Source of the DNA: Delphinus delphis
Taxonomy: Eukaryota > Chordata > Mammalia > Artiodactyla > Delphinidae
Direction of reading: 5' to 3'
DNA: 64,000 nt
Assembly (NCBI RefSeq): GCF_949987515.2
Contig: NC_082689.1
Location: forward strand, 3,042,001 to 3,106,000
Shown in pieces: positions 24,701 through 31,099 of the stretch (position 1 is the first letter of the stretch; every line of letters starts with the position of its first letter). The position numbers and the translations under genes were made by a program. Below the pieces are notes generated by a model. It was not told the origin of the DNA. It made no database searches and saw only the letters and a program-made list of their open reading frames with translations.

Positions 24701-26631
24701 CCCCTGAAAGATCCCTAAGTGAAACTTATCTGTATATCTTTTTACCAGTACCAAAAACTTTCAGGAATATGTAATAGTAGGCAATCCTGCCAGATACCAT
24801 TGATTATTTTACCTGACTTTAAAATCAGCAATAGCATTTAAACCAATCCACATGAAAATTCAAACACAATTACCAATGGTGGCTGTTGAAACACAGGTTC
24901 TTTAACCCACGGAGTGGTTTTTTTTGGCCGCGCCTTGCAGCATGTGGGATCTTAGTGCCCCAACCAGGGATCAAACCCATGACCCCTGCAATGGAAGTGA
25001 GGACTCTTAACCACTGGACCGCCAGGGAAGTCCCCCCCATGGAGTGTTTTAATGCAGCATCTTGTCTCTAAGATGCCCAAGCACAAGGCTTTGGGGCTTG
25101 GGAAGTCTGAGCAGCCATCCTTGGCCACCGGGGTATTAGGAATCCCTGGGTCCTGTTGAGTCTTAAATCTGCATGTGCCCCTAGCGCTGCTCTCACTTCC
25201 GATGGTGAGTATTCCAAAATGACTCAAACTACTAGTGACCACAGCTCTTCAATCTCCTGCTTGGCTGAGTTAATTCAAAGCTTGAATTTCAGAACACTTC
25301 AGACATTTCTCTGCCCCATTATTTGTTATTTCTTTAAAGTGCTATCAATATTGCACGGGAAAGCTAAACTTTATTAGGTTCATAACCAAAAAGAAAAAGG
25401 CATCACGAATCTCTTCTCCACTCGGTACATTTTCCCAGCTCCCTTTTCTCAGTTCCAAGCAAATGAGACCTAATGAAAGACATGGCAGATTTAGGCCTGG
25501 ACCCACATTTTAAAGACACACACCCGTTCCTCACACTCAGGTAGAGAGGATTACCCCTCCTACCCAGAAAGTATTTAACAAATTCCTGGATTGAGGGTGA
25601 AGACTCACAAACAAACAAACAAAGATGCATTTCCCCCGCCCAAGGGAAGGTCCCAGCAGGCTGGAACAGCTCTGTGGGCTGGAGTGCCCCCCCCCCCCGT
25701 CTTCACCCCCACTCTGCCAGGTGCTCAGGCCAGCAGCCTCGGGGCATCCGTCTTAACCCTACCTCTCCCATACTCGGAGGACGCATCAGCAACTACCGGG
25801 TTTATTCTCAGTACAAACCCTTCTCCCGCCACCCCTGCCATCACTGCGGTCCACACCGCCTCTCCCTCCTCGATTGTGACAAAACATTCCCAACTGGCTT
25901 CCCTGCTTCCTGCAACCCCTACTCCCTACAAAGCAGCCAGAAGGATTCCTTTAAAATGTAAAGTAGTAATTTGTAATATAATTAAATGACGTCACTCCAC
26001 TCTCAAACCTCCAGGACACCCCAAGTCCTTCCTGGGCTCTGCGTCTCTGCTCGCGGACAGCTGCCCCAAGCCCCTCCGCTCCGCAGTCCTCACTACCCTG
26101 GACCCCAAGAGCTCGTTCCTGCCCTCGGGGCCTTTGCTGCGGTTTCCTCTTCCCCGCGCGCTCGCTCCCAGAACTTGTGCGGCTCACACCTGGATGTCAC
26201 TCAGGTTTTAGCCCAAGCGTCACCTCCCCGGAGCCCTTCGCAGGCCACGCCTCGCATCCGCTCGTCCTCCCAGCGCTCATCCCTGCTTTAGGCCTCCCGC
26301 GCGGACAGCCGGGCGGCGCTGCATCCCCGCGCGGACCCTCATGCTCGCGAGAGACCGGCCTGCTGGCGGCCCCTCTCCTGGAAGGACCCCTCCCCTGGAA
26401 AGTGACCACCAGCTGGCCGCCCCCTCCCTCGGGGAGTGACCACCGGCCGGCCGCCACCCTCAGACCTCGCCACGCGGCGCCTGGAGGGCTTCCTGGAGGA
26501 GGGCGCCGACGGCTTCCCCTGCCTTCCGCTCAAGGAGCGCACCTCTCCGGCGGGCTCTTCTCTGCTCGGCTGCCAGGCTGACTCGCCGCTCGCCCCTGCG
26601 CGTCCCTGCTCCGCGGCCCGGCCGCCTCCAT
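692..26631 (-). CDS. SCLY: Selenocysteine lyase, ten coding exons, 3' end outside window
   Basis: SCLY is a cytosolic, PLP-dependent class V aminotransferase-fold enzyme (NifS/cysteine-desulfurase relatives) that splits selenocysteine into alanine and selenide, recycling selenium for selenophosphate and selenoprotein synthesis. Joining 26543-26631, 23652-23764, 17682-17782, 13090-13270, 9762-9889, 9417-9581, 8296-8402, 4433-4469, 1644-1727 and 692-791 gives one open frame of 368 codons plus one base, and every intron is GT-AG. Landmarks seen: the [15 protein letters not shown] strand (about 31-45), SGGTESNN (97-104), VEHDS with His145, ANNETG (196-201), HTDAAQ (231-236), the Schiff-base lysine in VVGHK (Lys259), [14 protein letters not shown] (about 285-298) and LPNTCNFSI. 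The start is the only ATG giving the expected family N-terminus. The human protein is about 445 residues, so roughly the last 75, with the catalytic Cys, lie left of base 1. UBE2F is upstream in the same orientation. The identification rests on remembered family sequence, not a search. Confidence 0.97.
889..1010 (+). repeat. tRNA-derived SINE (short CHR/Bov-tA-like type)
   Basis: It starts GGGAATTCCCTGGCGGTCC, has the B-box-like GGGTCCAATCC and ends in a ten-base A tail. Diverged flanking duplications (AAAACCTCACTCT and AAAACCTTACCCT) support insertion. It lies in SCLY intron 9. Confidence 0.85.
1229..1645. repeat. 32-bp GC-rich minisatellite carrying copies of the SCLY exon 9 donor
   Basis: On the plus strand the unit contains CGGGCGCTCAC. 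GCTCAC begins at 1318, 1350, 1382, 1414, 1446, 1478, 1510, 1542, 1574, 1606 and 1638, a perfect 32-bp period, with one more at 1257 beyond a disturbed unit. The last (1638-1643) is the real exon 9 donor read on the minus strand. Units also carry GGGG runs on the minus strand. Long plus-strand open frames here translate the repeat only. Confidence 0.97.
1644..1727 (-). CDS. SCLY: SCLY exon 9, codons 308-335
   Basis: It encodes [20 protein letters not shown], then DYLEERLA, the helix following the TENTP segment. Acceptor GTCCCTAG|GCG, donor CTGGCG|GTGAGC. The donor is the first unit of a 32-bp minisatellite that runs into intron 9, so the authentic site is followed by about eleven near-copies. 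Exactly 28 codons. Confidence 0.96.
2085..2700 (-). repeat. L2 LINE fragment, antisense
   Basis: It contains the familiar antisense L2 phrases around GGGCATTCCAGGCAAAGGCC and CTCCTAGATTTCTCAGC, read on the plus strand. Diverged; boundaries are approximate. Bases 2,700-3,600 show no repeat I can name. Confidence 0.5.
3620..4365 (+). repeat. Ancient LTR-like element in SCLY intron 8, extending across into exon 8 flank
   Basis: It includes an AATAAA-type signal (CATAATAAACCAGT near 4050), then text typical of old mammalian LTRs: a GAGCTGTTCTAG segment, GGTTGGTCAGAAGTGCGGG and a tail ending GGTGTCAGAAGTGTGG. No open viral genes are present. The class (ERVL-like) is a guess. Confidence 0.4.
4433..4469 (-). 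CDS. SCLY: SCLY exon 8, 37-nt small exon, codons 295-307
   Basis: It encodes [12 protein letters not shown], the direct continuation of RPG in exon 7. Acceptor CTCTTACAG|GACAG, donor GGGAAG|GTAAGC. At 37 nt it is close to micro-exon size, and skipping it would shift the frame. It lies just right of an LTR-like repeat. Confidence 0.97.
4988..5194 (+). repeat. Cetacean CHR-type tRNA SINE
   Basis: A nearly complete copy, from GGGTTTCCCTGGTGGCGCAG through CGGGTTCGTGCCC to CACGTACCGCC and an A tail. It sits in SCLY intron 7 next to an antisense L1. Confidence 0.92.
5195..7880 (-). repeat. Old L1 LINE, antisense, interrupted by a SINE
   Basis: A T-rich plus strand with typical antisense L1 ORF2 text (around GTTGTTCTATCCATTGTTGA and TTGTTCAGCTTCTTGAATC) continues on both sides of the SINE at 6037-6250. 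No ORF survives. The right limit is uncertain. Bases 7,880-8,295 show nothing I recognise. Confidence 0.65.
6037..6250 (-). repeat. Cetacean CHR-type tRNA SINE
   Basis: Reverse-complement copy: a 23-base T run, then the element ending CCACCAGGGAAGCCCC. It splits the surrounding L1. Short flanking duplication TATTTACC. Confidence 0.93.
8296..8402 (-). CDS. SCLY: SCLY exon 7, codons 260-295 (last split)
   Basis: It encodes [20 protein letters not shown], then [27 protein letters not shown] is a near-invariant stretch of the cysteine desulfurase/SCLY family, near the active-site entrance and dimer interface. Acceptor CTTTCAG|TTC, donor CCAGG|GTAAGG. Confidence 0.98.
8403..9416. other. SCLY: SCLY intron 6
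   Basis: No interspersed repeat recognised. Bases 9,075-9,140 are a C-rich tract on the plus strand (runs of CCCCC mixed with T), so G-rich in the SCLY transcript. Confidence 0.6.
9417..9581 (-). CDS. SCLY: SCLY exon 6, codons 205-259, with PLP lysine
   Basis: It encodes [33 protein letters not shown] and [12 protein letters not shown]. Asp233 and Gln236 of HTDAAQ bind the PLP pyridine nitrogen and O3' in this family. The last codon is Lys259, the Schiff-base lysine, directly at the splice junction (CACAAG|GTGCGT). Exactly 165 nt, in phase. The exon is GC-rich, unlike its introns. Confidence 0.98.
9762..9889 (-). CDS. SCLY: SCLY exon 5, codons 162-204
   Basis: It encodes [20 protein letters not shown], then [15 protein letters not shown]. 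The ANNETG motif contributes the Asn that contacts the PLP O3'. Acceptor TTCCTCAG|AG, donor ATCATG|GTGAGT. Length 128 nt; it restores phase 0. Confidence 0.97.
10195..10290 (-). repeat. MIR/L2-class tail, antisense
   Basis: It contains AAGCACCTACCGTGTGCCAG and GCACTGCTCTAGGCACC, characteristic of antisense MIR/L2 3' ends. Short and diverged. The rest of 9,890-10,790 shows nothing I can name. Confidence 0.5.
10795..11560 (+). repeat. Old L1 LINE 3' end, sense
   Basis: Plus-strand L1 ORF2 C-terminal and 3' UTR text: AGATCAAAACCCCCATGAG, GCACTGCTGGTGGGAATGG, CTCCTGGGTATATACTC, then a 3' UTR-like stretch to about 11,560. Frames are broken. Bases 11,560-12,150 show nothing I recognise. Confidence 0.8.
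12153..12363 (-). repeat. Cetacean CHR-type tRNA SINE
   Basis: Reverse copy with T run, TGCGGTACGTGGGCC start and CCACCAGGGAAGCC end. Flanks TCCTTTATC and TCCTTTACC look like the target duplication. Located in SCLY intron 4; the rest of 12,365-13,089 is unremarkable. Confidence 0.93.
13090..13270 (-). CDS. SCLY: SCLY exon 4, codons 102-162 (last split)
   Basis: It encodes [14 protein letters not shown], a variable loop, then [19 protein letters not shown]. Acceptor CTCTGCAG|TCA, donor GCGG|GTGAGT. His145 in VEHDS is the histidine that normally stacks on the PLP ring. The loop at residues 115-138 differs most from the human protein, as expected for a surface insertion of mammalian SCLY. A Cys stands just before VEHDS (TCTVEHDS), where human has Ser. 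Confidence 0.97.
13570..14000 (+). repeat. Old L1/HAL1-like LINE fragment, sense
   Basis: L1-like text such as CGCTGGTGGGAATGTGAGC, then a 3' UTR-like stretch including TATAAAAAGGGCGAG. Heavily diverged. The region to about 15,400 (SCLY intron 3) shows no other repeat I can name. Confidence 0.55.
15410..16400 (-). repeat. Old L1 LINE fragment, antisense
   Basis: Antisense L1 text on the plus strand: ATTGTTACCATCCTGATGGG, AAACTACAAATTG-like segments, TTTGAATCTACAGATCAATC and TTTATTTCCTAAGAATTTG. It contains a short GGT repeat at about 15,776-15,794. Confidence 0.7.
16571..17390 (-). repeat. L1 LINE 3' end, antisense, younger
   Basis: T tract, then the ruminant/cetacean L1 3' UTR antisense (AATTGAAGTAGAGTTGATTT) and the C-terminal part of ORF2. 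On the minus strand a 94-codon open piece of ORF2 survives (17279-16995), with an AT dinucleotide run at about 17,036-17,050. Truncated at 5' and defective. SCLY intron 3. Confidence 0.9.
17682..17782 (-). CDS. SCLY: SCLY exon 3, codons 68-101
   Basis: It encodes [18 protein letters not shown] and ends SGGTE before donor GAG|GTAAAC. The frame requires the acceptor CCCTCAAG|GTAGG. A second AG lies four bases inside the exon (GTAG|GAAGG) and would shift the frame. The pyrimidine tract before the acceptor is interrupted. Length 101 nt, ending in phase 0. Confidence 0.96.
18090..18250 (-). repeat. MIR SINE, antisense
   Basis: Weak match to antisense MIR text: TTGCTTAAGATCACACTGC, then AGAACTTGTGACTCC. 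Degenerate. Bases 18,250-19,100 hold nothing I can assign. Confidence 0.4.
19100..19456 (+). repeat. Old L1 LINE fragment, sense
   Basis: Plus-strand L1 ORF2 3' text: AGTCCAAGTGGTCAGGAGG, CATCTGACCCTGCCGTTCTG. A later SINE inserted at 19,457. Confidence 0.6.
19457..19820 (+). repeat. Long CHR-type tRNA SINE
   Basis: Begins GGGGGCTTCCCTGGTGGTGC and carries the long body with repeated GCCGCAACTAGAGAAAG modules and an AATAAATAAATAAT tail. Flanks CAAAGCTGGATGTC (19443) and CAAAGCTGAATGCC (19821) form the target duplication. Confidence 0.93.
19840..20230 (+). repeat. L2 LINE fragment, sense
   Basis: L2-like text such as AATATCCAGAATCCAACC and a 3' part with GGCACACAGTAGGTACTC. Includes a C-run at about 20,019-20,028. 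Diverged. Confidence 0.5.
20228..20640 (+). repeat. hAT/Charlie-like DNA transposon remnant
   Basis: Recognisable mammalian repeat text: AAAGTGTGGTCTGGGGAGC, TCAAAACTATCTTCATAATA, TCTCACTAAATTTGTTCTG, AACATGTAATGGATTCATTA. The precise family is not certain. Confidence 0.45.
20680..21090 (+). repeat. L2 LINE 3' end, sense
   Basis: Typical L2 tail: GTCACCCCTCTGCTCAGGCC, then a tail with GAGCAGGACCTTTGTCTG and ACCAGGCACAGAGTAAG. SCLY intron 2. Confidence 0.55.
21090..23651. other. SCLY: SCLY intron 2, right part
   Basis: I see no gene and no repeat I can name with confidence over these 2.5 kb. There is a pyrimidine run at about 22,540-22,575. Confidence 0.55.
23652..23764 (-). CDS. SCLY: SCLY exon 2, codons 30-68 (split at both ends)
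   Basis: It encodes [16 protein letters not shown] and continues to [10 protein letters not shown], the hallmark N-terminal strand of the NifS/SCLY fold. The acceptor is TCTCCAGCAG|G and the donor GCAG|GTAATT. The acceptor has a CAGCAG tandem (NAGNAG), so one extra codon could be added by using the upstream AG at 23769-23768. Phase and length (113 nt) fit exons 1 and 3. Confidence 0.97.
24365..24535 (+). repeat. L2 LINE 3' end, sense
   Basis: CTTTGCCTAGAATGACCAC and TTAGGTCTTTGCTCCAACTT are L2 3'-end phrases. Short and old. SCLY intron 1. Confidence 0.5.
24918..25036 (-). repeat. Short tRNA-derived SINE
   Basis: Reverse copy: T run, GGCCGCGCCTTGCAGCATG, ending GCCAGGGAAGTCCCC. Flanks CCACGGAGTG and CCATGGAGTG form the target duplication. 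Confidence 0.88.
25700..26290 (+). repeat. L2 LINE, sense, running into the CpG island
   Basis: Sense L2 text: GCAGCCAGAAGGATTCCTTT, AATGACGTCACTCCACTCTC, GGGGCCTTTGCTGCGG, GATGTCACTCAGGTTTTAG. Its 3' part is unusually CpG-rich because it adjoins the SCLY CpG island. Contains a palindromic CRE-like TGACGTCA at about 25,987. Confidence 0.6.
26543..26631 (-). CDS. SCLY: SCLY exon 1 (coding part), codons 1-29 plus two bases
   Basis: The ATG lies at 26631-26629 and the frame opens [12 protein letters not shown], ending SPPE plus the first two bases of an Arg codon. The donor is GAGAG|GTGCGC. The peptide is low-complexity and poorly conserved apart from the MEAA start and the (S/P)PER end. It sits in the CpG island. 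The split Arg codon is completed by the first G of exon 2, which confirms the pairing. Confidence 0.93.
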
Positions 26632-26705
26632 CCCAAGCCCTCCCAGCCCGGCCGCCCCGGGCGCAGCCCCAACCGCCAGAGCAAGTCACTGTCAGGAGCG
26701 CCACC

Positions 26706-26727
26706 GGGGGGGGGGGGGGGGGGGGGG
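26706..26727. repeat. 22-base homopolymer (G on plus, C on minus)
   Basis: An uninterrupted run of 22 G on the plus strand, 75 bases upstream of the SCLY ATG, between the CCAAT boxes and the start. It lies in the 5' UTR or proximal promoter. Length may be unreliable in the assembly. Confidence 0.9.
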
Positions 26728-26750
26728 CGCGAGGGCCGGGGCGAGTCCGG

Positions 26751-26779
26751 ATTGGCTGAGGTGCGCACTCCCAGCCAAT
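26751..26779. promoter_or_regulatory. Inverted CCAAT-box pair
   Basis: ATTGG at 26751-26755 and CCAAT at 26775-26779 are 19 bases apart in opposite orientation, each followed by GC-rich DNA. NF-Y binding is the usual reading of such motifs; this is inferred. Confidence 0.5.
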
Positions 26780-27540
26780 CCTCGCGCTTCAGTGGCGCTC
26801 CGCCGGGAGGCGGGGCCCCGGCTGCGCGCCGTCTGGTGATGGGCTGAGGGCGGGGCTTCATGCGCGTCACAGGGGGCGTGGTCCCGGCGGCGGAGCGCGG
26901 GCGGAAAGGCTGTGAGCTGGCCCTGGGCGGTGAGCGGGTAGGCGGCACCGAGAGGGAGGGCGGCGGGGGCCCGGGGGCGACCGGGGAGCGAGGGGTCCGC
27001 GTGCTTCCGCCCGGCTGGAGCGGGAGCCCCGGTCCTCCGAGGCCGGCGGGCCACGCCCCGCGTCACCGCTCCCGGGGGGCTCCACCATGATCCGACCCTC
27101 TGCTTGGGTGACTTTGAGTGAAATTAGGGCTCATTGCCTGCGGGTGGATCTGAGGGGTCTGGAGTGGAGACTGTTACAGGAGCCAAGGCAAGACATGAGG
27201 AACACCAGGCCCGGGCGCAAAGCGCAGGAAAGATGGATCCGGGACAGATTTAGGGAACGGGGTCTGCTGAATGTGGGGTACGCGGGAGGGTGAGGGAGGA
27301 GGATGTTAGTCCCTTTACCCTGACAGGAAGGAGCCCCGGGATGGGGAAGGTGATGGGCTGAGTTTCCGACCTGTTGGTTTGTCTGAGAGGCAGCCAAATG
27401 GACATGTCTAGTGTATCCTGCCAACCATAACACAAGTCAGTTGCGAAAGCGGTGAGAGAGGGCAAAGATCCAGATGTTTGAATTCTAATGAAGCCACCCA
27501 CCGTCTCTTGCCCTTTTGACAAAATAACAATTTCTAAGTT

Positions 27541-27760
27541 TAATTGAGCCCTGAGCATGTGTCAGGCACTGTTCCAAGCGCCTTTCCTGTATTCACTAGT
27601 TTCCTCTTGATAACACCCTTATCAAGTGGGTGCCTTTATCCCCACTTTATATATGAGCAAACTCAGGTACAGAAAAGGTCAGCATCTTGCCCAGGTTTAC
27701 ACGGGGAGTAATGGAGCCAGAATTTGAATGCAGGAATGCTTTGTCAAGAAATTGAATTTT
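27541..27760 (-). repeat. MIR SINE, antisense
   Basis: A good antisense MIR: GAGCATGTGTCAGGCACTG, CTTTATCCCCACTTTATATA, AGCATCTTGCCCAGGTTTAC, GCCAGAATTTGAATGCAGG. The remainder of 27,090-27,540 shows nothing I recognise. Confidence 0.75.
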
Positions 27761-27761
27761 A

Positions 27762-27981
27762 GGGCTTCCTTGGTGGCGCAGTGGTTGGGAGTCTGCCTGC
27801 CGATGCAGGGGACACGGGTTCGTACGGGTTCGTGCCCCGGTCGGGGAAGATCCCACATGCCGCAGAGCGGCTGGGCCCGTGAGCCATGGCCGCTGAGCCT
27901 GCGCGTCCAGAGCCTGTGCTCCGCAGCGGGAGAGGCCACAGCAGTGAGAGGCCCATGTACCGCAAAAAAAAAAAAAAAAAA
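27762..27981 (+). repeat. Young cetacean CHR-type SINE with internal duplication
   Basis: Full copy with a 20-base A tail. The perfect 16-base target duplication AAGAAATTGAATTTTA flanks it (27746-27761 and 27982-27997). Inside, ACGGGTTCGT is tandemly doubled at about 27,815-27,835. Confidence 0.95.
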
Positions 27982-28187
27982 AAGAAATTGAATTTTAATT
28001 GGATGTTTGTAGACTTGCTCAATTTTATCTCCTGTTGGGGTCCAGAAGAAGTTGTTTTTTTCCAGCTCTTCAAGTCTCCACATTCCTGGACTCCTTATTT
28101 CCTTTCATTCTTGCTTGCAAACCGAGCTCATTTCTTGCCAAATGCGGCCAGGAGCAAAGGACACACCAACATTTAAGAAGCAAATAG

Positions 28188-28534
28188 AGGGCTTCCCTGG
28201 TGGCCCAATGGTTAAGAATCCACTTGCCACGGGTCATGGGTTCGAGCCCTGGTCCAGGAAGATCCCACATGCCGCGGAGCAACTAAGCCCATGTGCCACA
28301 ACTACTGAGCCTGCACTCTAGAGCCCGCGAGCCACAACTCCTGAAGCCCGGGCGCTTAGAACTGTGCTCTGCAACAAGAGAAGCCACCACAATGAGAAGC
28401 CCTCGCACCGCAAGGAAGAGTAGCTCCTGCTCGCCGAACGAGAGAAAGCCCACGTGCAGCAACGAAGACCCAGCGCAGCCAAAATAAATAAATAAATTTT
28501 AAAAATACCCTTTCGAATTAAAATAATAATAATA
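28188..28534 (+). repeat. Long CHR-type tRNA SINE
   Basis: Starts GGCTTCCCTGGTGGCCCAAT, long body, AAATAAATAAATTTT tail and an AT-rich extension. Target duplication AAGAAGCAAATAG on both sides. The 28,550-29,300 stretch after it is purine-rich and may be an old repeat, not identified. Confidence 0.93.
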
Positions 28535-29516
28535 AAGAAGCAAATAGATACACAGAAGCTCAAGGCCAGTGAAAAGAGGAGGAAAGGAAAGGGAATGAAG
28601 GAAGAGTGTCAAAATACAGAAGGTAGTGTAAGTGCAGCTCAGAGGAAATCTGAAGTATCTGCTGATACTCAGTAGTCAGTCGGGAGACACTGATGGTTTC
28701 AGCGAGAGGAATTTCAGTAGAGCAGTGGTGGGGGAGGGGTGATGCAGAGCTGAGGAAAGAACAGGACAAGAAAGGGTGGAGAAGGCAGGCAGCTCTTCAA
28801 AAGGTGGAGGAAGGAGGTCAAAGGGGTACAGGATGAAGGGGAAATGTTTTAGAGACTGAGCATGTTTATAGCTGACGGGAAGTAGCTAACAAGGAAGCTG
28901 AAGATAGAAAGAAGAGGTGAAGTCCTGGATGCAGTGAGCGGGCATGAGGGCAAGAGCAAAGGTGGGGGGCACGTTTCATTCTCTAAGTCTATATGGAAGG
29001 CCATAAGGGTGGGAGCTGGAGGGGCCCAGGGACCACTGACAAGGGGGTTGATTCATCTCCAGCCCCCCTTGGACCAGTTAGGCAGCGGTTAGAGGGTTTG
29101 TGTTTCCAGGTGGATATAGTGAGTGTAGTGGTGAAGTCAGAGACAAGACAGCGCCCCATGTGGCTGGCGATGTCCACACACAGAGGACCAGTGGCCTCTT
29201 CTCCACTCTTCCTAGAAGCGGTAGCAGCCACCACGATTCCAAGTGGGCTGGTCAAACAGATGCAACAGGTGCCCTAACAGGGTGTCTTAATTACGAAATC
29301 AGTGTCCAATAAAGACCAAACGTTTGAGGAACGCCATCTCCATGGAAATGAGGAAGTAAATGCACCAAACAGCTCACACCTAAGGGAAAAAAGTCATACA
29401 GCACTCAGTGTCTTCAGTACAGGAAAGGTCTACAAGGAGATAAGGGGGTATATCTTATTTTTTAAAAAAGGCAGTCACAAAACAAGAACAAACAACAATA
29501 AAAAAAAACATATTGG

Positions 29517-29636
29517 GACCTCCCTGGCAGCTCAGTGGTTAAGACTCTGCGCTTCCACGGCAGGGGGTGCAGGTTCAACCCCTGGTTGGGGAAATAAGAT
29601 CCCGCACGCTGAGTGGTGAGGCAAAAAAAAAAAGAA
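29517..29636 (+). repeat. Short tRNA-derived SINE
   Basis: GGGACCTCCCTGGCAGCTC, GGTTCAACCCCTGGTTGG, A-rich tail. Flanking AAACATATTGG and AAACATATCGG are consistent with a target duplication. Confidence 0.88.
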
Positions 29637-29677
29637 AAAAAAACATATCGGACAGAAACTATAATAATTGAGGTTTA

Positions 29678-30024
29678 GGGCTTCCCTGATAGCGCAGTGG
29701 TTAAGAATTCTCCTGCCAATGCAGGGGACACGGTTTCGAGCCCTGGTCTGGGAAGATGCCACATGCCGTGGAGCAACTAAGCTCGTGTGCCACAACTACT
29801 GAGCCTGCGCTCTAGAGCCCGTGAGACACAACTACTGAGCCCACATGCCACAACTACTGAAGCCCATGCACCTAGAGCCCATGCTCCACAACAAGAGAAG
29901 CCACCGCCATGAGAAGCCCACACACCGCAATGAAGAGCAGCCCCCGCTCGCCGCAACCAGAGAAAGCCCGTGCGCAGCAACGAAGACCCAACGCAGCCAA
30001 AAATAACTTAAATAAATAAATAAA
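29678..30024 (+). repeat. Long CHR-type tRNA SINE
   Basis: GGGCTTCCCTGATAGCGCAG start, long body, AATAAATAAATA tail. Target duplication ATAATTGAGGTTTA at 29664-29677 and 30025-30038. Confidence 0.95.
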
Positions 30025-30392
30025 ATAATTGAGGTTTAAAAACAATAGAGTTGCCAGGGATTGGGGGGAAGGGAAGGATGGATAGGTAGAGCACAGGGGA
30101 TTTTTAGGGCAGTGAAACCATTTTGAATGATACTATAATAGACAGATGTAATTATACAGTTGTGAAAACTCATGTACAACACCAAGAGTGAACCTCAATG
30201 TAACATGTGGGTGACAATGATGTGTCCACGTAGGTTCATTAGTTGTAACAAATGTTACCTTTGTGTGATCTCGGTAGTAGACAAGGTTAGACATATAGGG
30301 ACAGGGTTATATGGGAACTCTGTTCTGCTCAGTTTTCCTGAGAACCTAAAACCGCTCTGAAAAATAAAGTCTGTTTTTTAAAAAATCAATAG

Positions 30393-30711
30393 AGGGACTT
30401 CCCTGGTGGTCCAGTGGTAAAGAATCCACCTTCCAATTCAGGGGACGCGGGTTCAACCCCTGGTCAGGGAACTAAGATCCGTGCCGTGGGGCAACCTAGC
30501 CTACGTGCCACAACTACTGAGCCCGCACGCCTCAACAAGAGAGCCCACATGCCACACACCACAGAGTCCACACGCTCTGGAGCCTGCACACAACAACTAA
30601 AGAAGAGAAAACCCGCACGCCACAACTACAGAAGCCCACACGTCGCAATGGAGGATCCCACATGCCGCAACGAAGACCCAACGCAGCCAAATACATAAAT
30701 AAATATTTTTT
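30393..30711 (+). repeat. Long CHR-type tRNA SINE
   Basis: GGGACTTCCCTGGTGGTCC start and ATACATAAATAAATA tail. Target duplication AAAAATCAATAG at 30381-30392 and 30712-30723. Confidence 0.94.
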
Positions 30712-30854
30712 AAAAATCAATAGATGGGCTGAATAAAATAGGCATAAAAAGTGAATTAATGCCCTAAATGCCTGAGCATAGGAATTCCCTCAGATTATTG
30801 CTCAAAAGCATAAAGAGATGAAAAATATGAAAGAAAAGAAACATCCATCTAATA

Positions 30855-31065
30855 GTGATTCTCAAGTGGGAGTGGCTTTCCCACCAGGGGACATTTGACA
30901 ATGTGACAATGTTAGCCGTTGTAACTGAGGGTTGGCGCTTCCGGGATCTAGTGAGTAGAGGCCATGTATGCTGCCAACCACCCTACGATGCACTGGGTAG
31001 CCCAATTTGGGGCCAAATCTGGCCCCCAACGTCAAGAGTGCTGTGGTTGACAAACCCTGTTGTGG
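30855..31065 (+). repeat. hAT-Charlie MITE, MER20/MER5-like
   Basis: AGTGATTCTCAAGTGGGAG, CCAGGGGACATTTGACAATG, AGTAGAGGCCATGTATGCTG and the end GTGCTGTGGTTGACAAACCC match a common mammalian hAT MITE; the ends are roughly inverted. Subfamily not certain. Confidence 0.6.
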
Positions 31066-31099
31066 TTCCATATTTCCACTTGGTATCATTTCCTTCTGC

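Larger units (their letters stand above)
26290..27090 (-). promoter_or_regulatory. SCLY: CpG-island promoter of SCLY
   Basis: About 0.8 kb of dense CpG surrounds the SCLY start codon at 26631. No TATA box is seen at a sensible distance. Candidate elements: a minus-strand CCAAT at 26751-26755, a plus-strand CCAAT at 26775-26779, GC boxes (GGCGGGG at 26809-26815 and near 26,850) and a half CRE (GCGTCAC near 26,865). This suits a TATA-less housekeeping promoter. The transcription start cannot be fixed from sequence alone. Confidence 0.8.

Noticed and set aside
26460..26948. 162-codon and overlapping minus-strand frames in the CpG island
   Set aside because: They read the SCLY 5' region in wrong frames; only the frame from 26631 gives the family N-terminus and the right donor phase.
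27762..27981. tRNA-like boxes inside SINEs (here and at about 16 other places)
   Set aside because: They are tRNA-derived SINE heads, diverged from any functional tRNA; not annotated as tRNA genes.
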